From NCBI RefSeq assembly GCF_000003195.3, contig NC_012870.2, positions 20,266,501 through 20,330,500 of the forward strand: a stretch of 64,000 nt of DNA. Reading direction: 5' to 3'. The DNA is from Sorghum bicolor. Taxonomy: Eukaryota; Streptophyta; Magnoliopsida; Poales; Poaceae. Below the pieces are notes generated by a model. That model searched no databases, had not been told where the DNA came from, and saw only the letters and a program-made list of their open reading frames with translations. Below are positions 44,505-56,380 of the stretch, one piece after another. A program made the translations under genes and the position numbers. Positions within the stretch are counted from its first letter, which is position 1; the number at the start of each line of letters is the position of its first letter.

Positions 44505-47099
44505 CAATGTGCTAACAGTGAACACCTAAAAGTTAGCAGAATTATCCAAATATGTCACCTGCTAAAAAGGTGAGCTAACTAGTAACATAAATTAAACTCT
44601 CTAATTTTGACCATGTCAACATGGGCAAGTTAAAATAAATGCTATTATCGAAATATATTTCTTGAAGAATCGAACAAAAACAAATTTGATATTCTGGATG
44701 TCTGTGCAGTTTTGTATAAACTTGAGAAAGCTAATAAAGTTTGACTTAGGATAAAACCAAAATGAACTATAATTTGAAACAGAGGTAGTATTGTTAAGGT
44801 AGAGATTGCTACAAAGTGCTATGGGTTAGGATGCTAAACTTAGCAGGATACAAACAGGCACCCAAGAAGCTTAGAACCTGAAATTTCCCTTTTCATGGAT
44901 TAGCCCGAATAAAATGCTGCTCATGGATTAGATTACAAAAGCCAACAACATATGAAACGGCACACCTGTCTAGCTACTGTTCTTTACACGGAGACGTCGA
45001 CAGATGACAGACCTCCCAGCAACCGAAAACTATTTATGCCCAAAAGGGCCACCTTTCAAATATCAGCTACCGTCACTTTTTGTTTTTTTGAAGTGTATCG
45101 TCACTTTTGATACCAACATCTGAACAAACCACTGGATGAGATCGGGTTTCCCTGTCCTAGTTCTTTCAGGAATTTTGCCACGACATCACCTGACGTTGGA
45201 AGCCTTGGAGATCAGCAAGCAAAGGATGCATGACTGAAATAGCAAACACTGGTTGCAAGCCTGTAACAAAATGGATGGAATCGGTCAATCCCAAAAGGTT
45301 ACTGGTGGTGTTTGAGAGGCTGTCTGATGTTGCATATTACTCAAGCACTAAGCAGATTTGGAGGAAACTGAAACACCAATTTTCTGTTTTATAGTCAAAT
45401 GAACTACAAACTTAATAAATACAAAAAAGCAGAGACAGTTTTGCCAGCCCCTTCTCTTCTAAAGACAAAATGCAGAAACAGAACACAGTGACTTTAGCAT
45501 TAAGGTGAAAATGGGCAATGGGACGTGCTCCTGGTTACTGCTCGAATGATGTTGTACTCAGTCAAGTAATGTAACAATGTTTGCAACAGGGAGTTGTGCT
45601 GTTAGATTATTTGAATACCAACATGACTCCATCATAGAAGTAGGAAAGTTAAAATAGATGTTAACCATGGATTTGTCTGTCATCAAGCCTAAGAAAGCAA
45701 CAGACCAAACATTAAACTTTGCAGAGGAGACTTTTTCTCCAAATCCTCATACAGAAGGCTCACAAATGGACACAACATACAAATACATTAAAATCTTGAC
45801 TCATCAATCGTTTCCAAGTTAATGTACAACGTAAAAGACAGTATACGTATCCCTTATCGTAGTTTAGAGTGAACTAGCAAATTAACAATTTCGAGGGCAC
45901 GCCATATTGTTTTGAAATAATTAGGTTTTGTCTAGGTCAAAATACAAGTTGCTGATTTCATCTGAGCTCGAAATCATTGTTTTCTGAGAGAGGCTTTTCA
46001 AAGAACATGGCTATTTACTCTTTGTTTCAGAGAACATACAGCTAGAGTAATGTTTCTTTCTTTCATATATGTTTGTTTCTCTTCAGTTAAAGCACATATA
46101 GTAAGCACAGCACGATAGATGGTTCAGAAAAGAAAAGAAAATAAATATTGAAATGTGAAGATAAAAACATTTGGAAAATTCTTTTTACTACCAGTACATG
46201 ATCCAACAAACAAAGTTAATGCACTCAAGACCAGTTCAAAATTTGATTAGAAACACACAAAATTTGAGGAGAGAAGAAAATTAACTCCTCTTACAACAGC
46301 ATAATGTACCAAATCCAAGAATAATGTGCGGGAGCATATGAAACACTCAGAAGATCAAATACTTCTCTTCAAAACATGAATCCCACAGAAAAATGTTTAT
46401 GCCTCCGGCAATTTAGACAAACAAACCCCAAGTTCAGCAGGATAACTTGATAAAAAGCTTAACAAATCAGTGACCGATAAAAAGAAGATACACAAATGAG
46501 CGGGGTTCAATAATTGTTCTCCTAAAAGGGTTCAATAATTGCATACTGAAGTGGCAACGAAGAAAGCAATCCTAATCCACCAACCGTACCATCACCATCC
46601 AATGTCCTACACTGCATCTATATCCAAATCCAAGGGACCCCCAAATATGTATCAGATATCTTCAGTCTTACATATTTATTCAATAAATGCTAAACAAGCA
46701 AGGGACCAAACCTAAAATGAATCATCCCTATTTTCCCTAATAAAGAAGGAAGTAAAATTGGACTAAAGCTCCAAACCAGTTGCCACCAAAAGAATCTTGA
46801 GAAACCAAGTAAAATTTTGCTATTGAGATGACCGAACTAGTACTGGTGTGATATATAAGATCACCAAAATGCGCAGATCAGAGTTGCGAATTGTTAAGAA
46901 CAACAAAATTCCCTGTTATCAACGTAGCATTTCGGCAACCAGCATTTCGAGCACCTGCCTGAGCCTAGCAGGAACCAGGCAGCAATTACGTAATCAGGAA
47001 TTCCTCGTCCTCCGATAATTAACATTCAGTGACAGCATCAGAGCTCATGAGAGAGAGAAGATGTGAATAGCCTTACATCCAGCCGAGGGCGCCCTCTCC
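44505..47099. other. 2.6 kb without a recognised gene
   Basis: AT-rich DNA. A Stowaway-like right end (AACAGAGGTAGTA) lies near 44775 without its left partner. On the minus strand, 45290-45180 reads like a short terminal exon after TTTTGTTACAG, but no partner exons were found. The last few hundred bases may be 3' UTR of the minus-strand gene at 47100. Confidence 0.4.
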
Positions 47100-47439
47100 T
47101 TAGTGCTTCTTGCTCCGCGCGGGCTGCCTGGACCCGTCCGTGGCGAGCCTGTAGATCCAGTAACCCTGCGACGGGAAGCCAAATTCACACCCCCTCCAAT
47201 CTCATCCAGCAGGTGGCAAGCAATAACAGGAGATGCAGAGGACGCACGAGGGCGAGGACGTGGGCGGCGATGAGGAGGACGACGAGGAGCGGGAGGAGGT
47301 CGACGAGCCAGGGGCGGAGCCCGGGCACGGCGGTGGCGGTGGCGTCGCGCGCCATGGCGACGCGGCGGGAGAGGGAGAAGGCGCCGGGGTGGCGGAGGAA
47401 GGAAGAGAGAGGGTCGGCCGCCGGGTCGCTCGAGCCCAT
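47100..47439 (-). CDS. Small plant membrane protein, two exons, 85 aa
   Basis: Exon 1 runs 47439 to 47248; exon 2 runs 47165 to 47100. The donor is GCCCTC/GTGCGT and the acceptor CGTCGCAG/GGTTAC, joining ...HVLAL to GYWIYRLATDG in frame; the intron is 82 bp. The protein starts MGSSDPAADPLSSFLRHPG, has one strong membrane segment (LVDLLPLLVVLLIAAHVLAL, residues about 45-64), and ends in a short basic tail (SRQPARSKKH). The C-terminal KKxx-like ending (SKKH) hints at the endoplasmic reticulum, though it is not a perfect retrieval signal. I recall unnamed plant proteins with this layout (SSFLRHP start, YWIY...KKH end) but not a function. An unspliced reading (84 aa, to 47185) is less likely, since the second exon is clearly protein-like. 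Confidence 0.75.
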
Positions 47440-48341
47440 CCGCGTGGAGCGTGGTCCGGAGCACCAGCTCTCGCGTCGCGTGCGTGACGCTTGCTCACTC
47501 TCTGTCTGTCTCTCTGGGTGTCTCTCGGTCTCTCAGGCTTTCCCCGCGGCGTCGTGGGCTGGGCTGCCTGCGTTTCTGCGCCGGTCAGACTCAGATCGGA
47601 GGGGCAGGCAATGGGGAGTGGAGCACGGCACGGACGCGGTGGTTGGGTTCGGTGCCGTGCCGCTGTCTTCTGGTGCACCTAAACCGGGCCGCACGGCACG
47701 GGCCCAGGTCGCGCGGATTAGTCCCGTCACGCCCCGTCCGCCGCCGCTCTCCCCCGCCAGGAAAGTGTGCCGTGCAAAAATTAAAAAAAATTCTCGAGAA
47801 GTAGTGTCAAGGCAGTCCCCCGCGCACACACGTCTTTCTTTTTTTTTTTTCCCATAGCTTTCGAAGGGTTGGAGTCAGATCGAGCTTGGGTTGGAGCCAG
47901 AACGACACAATATGGGTGACGAAAGCTCGGTTTGGCTCCAACTCTTTGAAAGCTATAGACAAAAAAAAAGAAGGACATGAGTGTGTGCTTAGGGGCCTTG
48001 AGGTGGTGGGCTTGGAAATCTATCAACTATGGGCTGGTCATTTGTACTTTCTTGTAAGCTTCAAGTTTTAGAGTTATCCTAAGTCAAATATTTAAAACTT
48101 TAACTGAATTTTTAGAAAAAAAATACTAAGTTTTATAATACTAAATTAATATTATTAGATTTATCATAAAATATATTTTCATAAGATACTCATTTCATGT
48201 TATAGATATTGATGCTCTTTTCTATAAAGCTGATAAAATTTTGAAAAATTTGACTGATACGGATTCTAGGAGTTGAAGCATTCAGGGATAGAGGAAGTAT
48301 ATCGTTAAATTGTTAAATTATGAAGAAAACATCATGCTTGA
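47440..48341. other. Upstream region of the 85-aa protein gene, then MITE debris
   Basis: 47440-47760 is GC-rich and probably holds the promoter and 5' UTR of the minus-strand gene. About 48065-48300 resembles the body and right end (GGGATAGAGGAAGTA) of a Stowaway element whose left terminus is missing. Confidence 0.45.
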
Positions 48342-48866
48342 GAGCATCTCCAAGAGATTAACCAAAAACACTAGCCAAATTTACTGATTTAGCTACTCTC
48401 TAAAATAGATTTGACAAAAAAAAAATATTAGAGTACTCTAATAGACTATGTAAAGGATGGCTAGTGAGGTAGACTATCCAAAGATAGAGAGTGAATAAGA
48501 TGGAATCCGAGAGCTAGGCCTTGTTTAGATGTGAAAAAATTTTGGATTTTGCTACTGTAGCACTTTCGTTTGTTTGTGGTAAATATTGTCCAATCATAGA
48601 CTAACTAGGGTCAAAAGATTCGTCTCGTGATTTACAGGTAAACTGTGTAATTAGTTTTTATTTTCGTCTATATTTAATGCTTCATACATGTGTCACAAGA
48701 TTCAATGTGACGGATAATCTTGAAATCTTTTTAGTTTTTGGGGTGAACTAAACAAGACCCTACTAAATTTGAAGAGTCATCTATAGAGTCTGTTGAAAAC
48801 AATTTTCTTTCATCAATAGCTAATTTATTTTTAAAAAATAATTTAGCTAATCTCTTTGAGATGCTC
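48342..48866. mobile_element. Tourist-like MITE carrying a nested MITE
   Basis: Seen: GAGCATCTCCAAGAGATTA at the left and TAATCTCTTTGAGATGCTC at the right, with TGA on both sides (48339-48341, 48867-48869). A second MITE lies within (48517-48759). Confidence 0.92.
48517..48759. mobile_element. GGCCTTGTTTAG-family MITE, copy D, nested
   Basis: GGCCTTGTTTAG at the left and CTAAACAAGACC at the right, 243 bp, with CTA on both sides (48514-48516, 48760-48762). Nesting makes it younger than its host MITE. Confidence 0.93.
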
Positions 48867-49169
48867 TGAGGTTGAGACGACCTGACCCGTCACTTTGGTT
48901 GGAAACTCCCGGTGTACGCACCCATCTGCTTGCATTATATGTGTACTTGAGGCTTATCCAAGCTCCAAAGTCTCCGCGTAAGGAAGAAACCTCATCTCAT
49001 TGCCCAGTAATTTTGGCACCATCTAATATGGTTCTCCAGCTACTACATAGTACATATAGTGCACTTTCTTGTTCAATTGTAAGGATCAGCGCAAAACCAG
49101 GCTGCACTGACGTCCGAACGAACATCATGGGGAACTCTTCGTCTAGCGGTATTTGGAGTTTTCTCTTCT

Positions 49170-49468
49170 GGAGTGTTTAGTTTTCCATAGAATCCAAAAT
49201 GCAAAATGACAACTACTTTGGAGTGATGAAATGTAAAATGCCAAAATTTTCAGAGTCATGTTTAGTTCCATCCAAAATGCAGAATTTATTGTCCTCATGA
49301 GAGCCTCTTGAGGCTCATTTTGTATTTTTTGGCCTCTTGAGTCTAAAATCTAAAATGAAGAATAACCATGTTTTTGCTAAAAATTTTGCATAGTATTTAG
49401 TTCTATTTTGCAAAATAATAGATTAAAACTCAAATTTTTTTGGAAAAAAAAGAGAACTAAACACCCCC
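49170..49468. mobile_element. MITE in intron 1 of the MATH pseudogene
   Basis: GGAGTGTTTAGTTTTCC at the left and GAGAACTAAACACCCC at the right are inverted; 299 bp; flanked by TCT on both sides (49167-49169, 49469-49471). Confidence 0.85.
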
Positions 49469-49601
49469 TCTGTAGTACAGCACTGAGTTTAGTTGTTGCT
49501 GTTCTGTCGTCCGATTGCTGTGTTTCAGGCCGATCAAAGCTGGGGCAGGGATCTAAGGTGGCGCCTTCTTCTTCAGCTCAGCAGAGCCAGCAGACTACTT
49601 T

Positions 49602-49886
49602 TTTCTCAATCACGCAAAAGGTTTGCGCGTATTTTCATTAAGAAGGATAGTTTGAGTACAAGCGAGGCGGTTTACATATGCAGGATCGCTCTTCCTCGCA
49701 GCTCAGTCTAGACTAGCCTATTCTCTGAACTAGACGCCCCAGGTTCTTGGCTCCTGCAGAGATCCACAGCTCGACCTGTCCTCTGATCGTGTCCTTAACC
49801 GCGCTGAGCTGTGTGTTTGCTCCACGGAAGCATCTAGCGTTCCGTTCCTTCCATAACTCCCAGGCGATCAGGGCGAGAAGGGAATC
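49602..49886 (-). mobile_element. 5'-truncated LINE in exon 2 of the MATH pseudogene
   Basis: Seen: the 16-bp target GCCAGCAGACTACTTT is duplicated (49586-49601 and 49887-49902). On the minus strand the insert reads IAWELWKERNARCFRGANTQ, the C-terminal end of a plant L1-type ORF2, then stop, a short 3' UTR (TTGCGTGATTGAGAAAA) and an A tail at the low-coordinate end. Confidence 0.93.
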
Positions 49887-50069
49887 GCCAGCAGACTACT
49901 TTCAAGTGGAGCATCAATGGATTCTACTCCTTCCTTGACAAGGGTGAAGGATGGACCTACTCAAGAGTGTTTGAGATCATGGGTCATATCATAACTGGTA
50001 TTAGCAGAGTAACAGCTCCTTCTAATTGTTTTATTGCTTCACATAGTCCCTGTGTCTAGAATTTTACTA

Positions 50070-50330
50070 CTTTCGTCGTCTAAAAAAGGATGCAGTTCTA
50101 TGTTTGGTCTAAATCAAGCTATTTTAAATTTGACTACAAAATATTATCGACGTTTATGACTCCAAATAGACATATATTATGAAAATACACGACATGACTA
50201 ATCTAATCGTCTAACAACACATATTTAGTAGGATAAATATTAGTATATTTTTATATAAATATGGTAAAATTTAAGATATTTTGACTTGGCAGCATGCTAG
50301 AATTGTATTTTCTCCAAGACAGAGGGAGTG
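50070..50330. mobile_element. Stowaway-type MITE in intron 2 of the MATH pseudogene
   Basis: CTTTCGTCGTCTAAAAAAGG at the left and CTCCAAGACAGAGGGAGTG at the right are imperfect inverses, and the inner GCAGTTCTATG / CATGCTAGAATTG pair. TA flanks the left side. Confidence 0.8.
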
Positions 50331-50988
50331 GTAGATTGTTAATGATCCCTCTTTGACGTGTTTGCAGGTACCTGAAACTGAATCCAAGGGACAAGAAGAG
50401 TGGCGACGAGGAGGAGTATATTTCTCTTCAGGTTGAACTAGCGAGTAGTTCAGTGAAACACAACACTGTTGTAGATGCATCTTTCAAGCTCTTGATATAT
50501 GACCAGTTGCACGGAAACCACAGCAAGCATCTAGGTAAAATAGCAAATTAGTTCTGCTAGGTTCAGCTTTATACTCACAACCCACTGATGTTTCAGCGTT
50601 TTCGAGTTTCTGTTATTCTGCAAAAGTATTCATGATTTCGTATACAAGTTTCTGGTCATTAAGAAAGGAAACGGATTAAGCTTTGAGATATTGTGTATGT
50701 GCAGTTAGTCATAATTTCCAAACTGCAAGCAAAAGCTCTGGGGTCTCGTGCATGACCTCTCTCAGGAAACTGAAGAAACAGTCCTCTGGGTTTCTCGTCA
50801 ACAACAACTGCGTCTTTGGTGTCGAGTTCATCAAAGTCACCACCTCGAAAGCGAACGCAACGTCAGAAACGCTGTTTGTCCAAAAGACGAGCATCTTCAA
50901 CGAGGCCAAAACTTACACTTGGGACATCGAGGACTTCTTTGCACTGAAGAACCCCGACTGTTCTCCGGAGTTCGAAGTCGGCGGATAC

Positions 50989-52607
50989 AGTTTGCAGCCA
51001 TGTCGGGTCGTCTGCACATCAACTTTGCCAAAAGTACCCTGGTTCCGATTCATGCAGATGTCCAGCTCGTAGAGCAGTGCGTCCGCATCCTGGGTTGCAG
51101 CAAAGGAAACTTCCCTCAACAGTACCTAGGCCTTCCTCTGTCGACACACAAGCTTCCAGCTTCTGCGTTCAACATCTACATCCACAAGTCCGACAAGTTC
51201 CTTGCATCTTGTCAGGCTGACCTGCTGAACCCAATGGGACGGACTGTCCTGGTAAACTCGGTGCTCGACTCCTTACTTATTTACTTGATGAGCTCGCTGC
51301 AGTTACCTGCGTCCGCTGTGCACGCAATGGATAGGAAAAGGAGAGCTTTTCTTTGGTGGGGGACAAGTCAGGGCTCTCGTCTCCGGCCGGGTGCCTGGTC
51401 GCTTGGACGAAGGTCTGCAACCCCCGTGAATTTGGTGGCTTGAGCGTTAGAGATTTGGGAATCCAAAACATCTGTCTGCTTCTCAAATTACTGCATCGTC
51501 TACACTGCCCACAATCGTCGGCTTGGGCAGAATGGGTGCAGAGAAGGGCTTCAGTCATAACCTTAAATGGGGATCTCCACGGCGATCACTGGGAGACCTT
51601 GAGGGCCATCATCCCACTATACCAAGCCATTACTTCTGTCATGCTCGGCGACGGCAAGTGCACCTCGTTGTCTCATTGCACCCTAAAACAGGCTTCGGTG
51701 TGGGAAATCAAAACAACCGGTATTCTGCCGACCCTGGTGCCCCGTCTGTCATCCACAGCAGAATAAGAACTACAACTAGTGCTCCATATCATCGATCAGA
51801 TAAACCTAACCGCAGAACATGACAAGAGAAGCTCAACTTTCCTCAGGCCAGACAACAGTCTTAACAGTGGTGTGCTTTACAAGATGCTCAAAGCAAGGGG
51901 ACAGGAGGACAATCCAAGGGCAAACTTCGTTTGGAAGAGCCTGGCTCCGCCAAGAGTGCAACTGTTTTTATGGCTCTTAACGCAAAGGAGGATACAGTGC
52001 CGCTTGGTGCTCTTGAGGAAAGGCATCGTTGATTCCGGAATTTGTGAAATCTGCAACGCAGCCGACGAGTCACCGGAACATATCATCCATGGCTGCTCCC
52101 ATGGTCGCGGTGTTTGGACAAGCTTGAATCTTCTGTCCATGATCTCAGTGGATATGAATGACCTCCATTCAGTTCAAGCTCATTCTTCTAACCCGCTCCC
52201 AGAGCTGGCGTCTTTTGTGGCTTTGATCTGCTGGCAGATTTGGAAGGCAAGGAATGCAAAGATATTCAGGAATGAAATGAAAACAGTATCTCAGGTACTG
52301 CAGGAGTGCTTATCTGATGCCAATTTGTGGAAGCACAGGCTCCCAACAAGGAAGAAACCAGTCATAGACCAATGGTGCTCCATTCTAGTAATGGCTAGGG
52401 AAGGGCTAGGCTAGAGGTTGGTAGCCAAGCTCTCAAACCTCAGCAACGTGTGTTTGCTGCTTTGTAACTCTGTCGCACTCTTTACCCCCCACTATCTCCT
52501 CTGTAACCTCTCTAGCCTCTGTAAACTCTACAATCCCGCGAGCCGTTTCGGGCTAAAATAAAAATCTTTTCAGGTGGGGATCGCCTCCCCCCGTTGACTA
52601 AAAAAAC
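50989..52607 (+). mobile_element. 5'-truncated LINE in exon 4 of the MATH pseudogene
   Basis: The insert reads as the last third of an L1-type ORF2: LHINFAKSTLVPIHADVQL, QQYLGLPLSTHKLP, LLNPMGRTVLVNSVLDSL (reverse transcriptase thumb and after), then the zinc-knuckle zf-RVT part (FVWKSLAPPRVQLFLWLL, CEICNAADESPEHIIHGC), to the stop at about 52414. There are frame changes near 51360 and 51770. A 3' UTR of about 180 bp ends in a short A run (GACTAAAAAAAC). It splits GGATAC from AAATG of the exon. No clear target duplication is seen, so a small deletion at integration is possible. Confidence 0.9.
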
Positions 52608-53520
52608 AAATGGTGATGCCATCTTCAGCTTCGAACGCTTGACATGACTGAATCCTGTTGATTTTATCTGAATTGTTTTACCAGAAAGATTTGGTCATTC
52701 AATGCTATTATCATGAACTGAATTGTTACATGCTATCCGATTCGCAGGTATATCAGTATGTATCCATCCCGTGAAGGGAACCATCTCTCCTTGTATCTGA
52801 ACCTGAAAAAGACCAATGATCTCCCCAACGACACTGCAAACCTTGTAGAACTCACTCTATCCATCAAAAACAAGGAAGCTGGCAATCGCCGGAAAGGAAC
52901 AGGTTCGTCTACCCAGCAGGATTTGGAGATTTGCTGATGCGCAAGAATTTAGATGCCAAAGTATCTTTGCGTATTTGTAACTTATTTTGTGGGGAAAATC
53001 TAGGTCGGTGCCAGTTCTCACGGAAGGCACGTTGCTGGGGATGGAGTAAGTTCATTTCGCTGGGGGATTTCAAGGGCTCGTCAAATGGTTATCTCGTCAA
53101 AACTAAGTGCTGCGTTGAAGCGGAGGTTGCAATCGTTGGTTCCTCCAGGATGGAATCTGGCTGAATCGCAGTTGTGCGAAGGTGCCCATCTCTGCGTGTG
53201 TGTTTGCTTGTTCGTGCCACAGACACTGAAAGTGCGTATAAATGCCAGATAATGGTTCAGCCATGAACATATCCTCGATCGATTTGCCCAATTGCACGTC
53301 ATACTTGTTGGTTTAGTTTCATCTACTGGCAATCGCCATCTGTTTGTAGTGTTTGAAATTCTTGATCCCATTTCCAGTGAAGAAACCCAATCCAGAAAAT
53401 TTTCAGTTTCGTCCCTTACAGATGTGTAACTGAAATTCTAGTTTGAGGAGTAAGAAGTGACAGGAAGAAAATTAAGCACAGTAATACCACGTTACTAGAT
53501 CATCTCCAAGAGTTCTAAAA

Positions 53521-53795
53521 GTGCAGGCTGAGTACCTCCCCTTAGGGTGGTCAGAGTTCGAGTCCAAGAGGACTCACTCTTTATTTATGGCTTCAGCCGC
53601 ACTAATCAAAGGGAAAAAGAAGCTCTCTAGTCTATTCCATATCCAAAGCACAGGTCTAGTCATCTCATCTCACATAGCTATAATGCCGATGTGTATGAGT
53701 GAAGCATGAATTCGAGGGTTTTCTGATCTGCATGAAAAAATCTTCTTCTTAAGCCAAAATATCTAGGGGCTATCGCCACCGTGGATCGAGTTTTT
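53521..53795 (+). mobile_element. SINE, 275 bp
   Basis: Seen: the 14-bp target CAAGAGTTCTAAAA is duplicated (53507-53520, 53796-53809). The insert has a tRNA-like head (CAGGCTGAGTACC as an A-box-like site; GAGTTCGAGTCC as a good B box at about 53553) and ends in a T run, as rice p-SINE and Au SINEs do. No protein is encoded. Confidence 0.75.
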
Positions 53796-53809
53796 CAAGA
53801 GTTCTAAAA

Positions 53810-55199
53810 AATACTTGGTAAATTAACGAGTATTCCAAGAGGCTAATGTATGTAGAGAGAGCTCGTTAATTTATTTTTCTCCAACTGTTTTTAATTAAAA
53901 AAAATACAAAAACCTAGCCAACTCGAAGATTTTTTTTTTGAACGCTACACTTGGTCCTCATTTGTGTGCTAGGCTGCTACGCCTACCGCTGCCACCCCTT
54001 GATACACCAACGCCGCTCTGGCCACCCTCAGCCATGCCTTAGCCAACCACAAAACAGGTCCTTGATCTTCCCAACCGGCCAGTAGTATGCGGCTAGGAGC
54101 TCCTCTAGTTGGCTAGCCTCGAATCTTAGACTATGCAATTCCATCACAACCCACTTGCGGTACTTGCCTTAGAATTAAGAATCACACTAAGGTCAATCTC
54201 AATAGCCAGTGTCATTACACGATTACCAAAATTAACATGTCATCAACACTCAAATGAAACTATCTATGAAATAATCCCAACAATGCAAGAGTTTCACTTT
54301 GACGTTTCCAAGACCAAACAAAGTATTTAAATGATACAGCTTGTTGGGATTATATGTACTCATGTAATCCTGTAGCCATTTCTCATCCGGCGTCAGGTGC
54401 ACACGCACCCAACAGAACCTGCAATTTCGCATAACTAGGATGCCAAGATCATTAACAAAATGGCTACTTCTAATTAGAGGAAAACCATCAGGAACATACA
54501 GTGGACACGTCATCGTCAGAAATCAGAATATGCAGCAACCGAAACCAGATCATGCTCCTAGACTTAGACTTGTCTGCTATCGCAACCCTACCAGATTAGC
54601 TGCAGGCAAGCACTTGCATTCAGAATTAAACTCAGCTAGTTGCAGGCAAGCACTTGCATTCAGATCGACAACCAGGCAAACACACACACCAAAATCAACT
54701 ACCTGCACAAGCACAAATCGATTTGCAGGCATCAAAATCAACTACTACCAGACATCAACTTGCACAGATCGAAGTTGTGCTACCATGAATTTGGTGCTTG
54801 CTGCGGTGTCCATCCTCCTCGCGGTACCGTTGGGTCAGCCCCGGCAGCGGAAATCACCGGCCGCGGAACTGGCAGCGACGACGCATGCGACGGCGCCTTC
54901 TTGAGTCCTAGCCGACTGCCCCTGTGTCCCTTTGCTACTCTGCTAGATGCAGCGCCGCCCGGAGCTCCCGGCGGTGGATCCATCCTCTACCATGCCGCCC
55001 AGACCTCTCAGCGCTGGATCCGCTCTGCTCTAGTTCAGACTACACGCACGAATCAAAAGGGAAAGGGCGGAGGTAGAAGTGGCGCGGGAAGAGGCAGGAA
55101 GAAGGCCGAGGAGCGCGCGTCGGAGTTTCGCCCGCATGGGATCGACGAGATGAAACCTCCCCACCTCAACGCGAGTTTCATGCTGTTTTGGTTACGGTG
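53810..55199. other. No gene recognised; short tandem repeat
   Basis: A 40-bp spaced pair of TGCAGGCAAGCACTTGCATT occurs at 54601 and 54641. 54780-55200 is GC-rich with overlapping ORFs (one beginning MNLVLAAVSILLAVPLG) that lack support as genes. Confidence 0.45.
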
Positions 55200-56380
55200 C
55201 CCAAACGTGTCAAGGCCATGAAACATTTGCATTCTCTCTCCTTCTCAAATCATGCAAAGATTACTTTTTTTGCTGACGTGTCATCCTAATTAATGTGCAT
55301 GACACTCCCATGACATCTCCATTGAGACTGGCCTAACAAGTTCTCGAAGCCATTGCGCTAAACATATTCTTAAAAAGGTCATATTAGGCCAGTCTCAATG
55401 TATAGTTTCAACATGCTATCCTACCAAATTTGCTAAAAGTATAAAAATCCTTCTCCAACAACTCCTTATCTCAACTTGCTAAATTTTCCAAGTTGCTATC
55501 CAGAGGTTTCTACTGCCGAGATTTGTCAAGTTGCTATCCCAAGTTGCTATCCCGAGCGCAACTTGTTGGAGACACATATTCTTTTACCAAGTGAGCGGGT
55601 CCCATCTGTCATCCTCTATTTTTACCAAGTGAGAATAGCAACTTATTGGAGACACATCCTTTTTTCTTTTGCTAAACAAATTAGCAACTTGCTATAACTC
55701 AAGATTTGACAAGTGAATTTTACCAAGTTGTTGGAGATGCTCTTACCAAGACTATAAACTAGGTAACCGAGTCATATGAGTTTCATGGGGCTGAAACTCC
55801 TCTCTCATCTGATAAAACTTATTCATTTAATGACTCTACCAAATTAGCAATTCTGCTTATGGGGCACCTTATTTAATGTCCATGACACTTTCATTAAACA
55901 TGCATTAGGCTATCCTCAATGGAAGTTTCATGACCCAGTTTCCAACACATCCATATTTTGGAAACAGTGCATTGGAGTTTCATGGGGATGAAACTCTCTC
56001 TGCTCCCATGAAACTCTTATCATCTCTCTCTTCATTACTATAGCGCCATATCAGCATATTTAATGTGCATGAAACTCTATTGAGACTGTCCTTATGGAGA
56101 GTTTCATAGCGTTGTTTCCAAGGTTGCCATATCATGTGAAATAAAATGAAACTTGGATAAAACAACCACTCTCAATGGAGAGTTTCATTCTATGGTTTCA
56201 TGGACATTTAATTTCAAGACTCAAGAGAGTTAGTAATCGCGTCAAGAGAGTTTCATCCAGATGAAACTCATTTCTTCTCTCTCTTCTTAAATACAGTGCC
56301 ATATCATCCAAAATAATTATATAGCAGCCTATTTAATATGAATAAAACTTAGATGAAACTTCCACTTAAACTAACCTAAC
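55200..56380. mobile_element. Cluster of Tourist-type MITEs and fragments
   Basis: Repeated ends of one family are visible: CCATTGAGACTGGCCTAA (about 55320), GGCCAGTCTCAATGTATAGTTTC (about 55386), and a well-bounded element at 55908-56091 (GGCTATCCTCAAT / ATTGAGACTGTCC, TTA on both sides). The phrase GTTTCATGGGGATGAAACTC recurs. A different foldback with AAGTTGCTAT repeats (about 55430-55745) is nested in the second unit. Confidence 0.75.

Larger units (their letters stand above)
49127..53164 (+). pseudogene. MATH-domain gene, broken copy
   Basis: This is the paralog of the intact gene at 61182-62659, with the same six exons: 49127-49148 (MGNSSSS), 49529-49997, 50368-50534, 50705-50988 plus 52608-52612, 52748-52902, 53004-53164. 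MATH signatures include FKWSINGFYSFLDKGEGWTY and SGFLVNNNCVFGVEFIKVTT, ending KCCVEAEVAIVGSS. Breaks: a LINE in exon 2 (49602-49886); a 4-nt gain at the end of exon 2 (GGTCATATCATAACTG against GGGCCACAACTG in the paralog) that shifts the frame; and a 1.6-kb LINE in exon 4. Two MITEs sit in introns 1 and 2. Exon 3 has exactly the paralog's length (167 bp), and exon 5 lacks one codon. Splice sites still look good, so death is recent. Confidence 0.9.

Noticed and set aside
45180..45300. Possible minus-strand terminal exon (GLQPVFAISVMHPLLADL...)
   Set aside because: Only one acceptor-like site and no partner exon or recognised family.
53545..53570. tRNA-like GAGTTCGAGTCC
   Set aside because: No cloverleaf can be drawn; it is better explained as the B box of a SINE with target duplication.
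54440..55221. ORFs of 154 and 193 codons, one with a signal-peptide-like start (MNLVLAAVSILLAVPLG)
   Set aside because: The signal-like start is internal to the frame, downstream sequence is low complexity, and no splice or family support exists.
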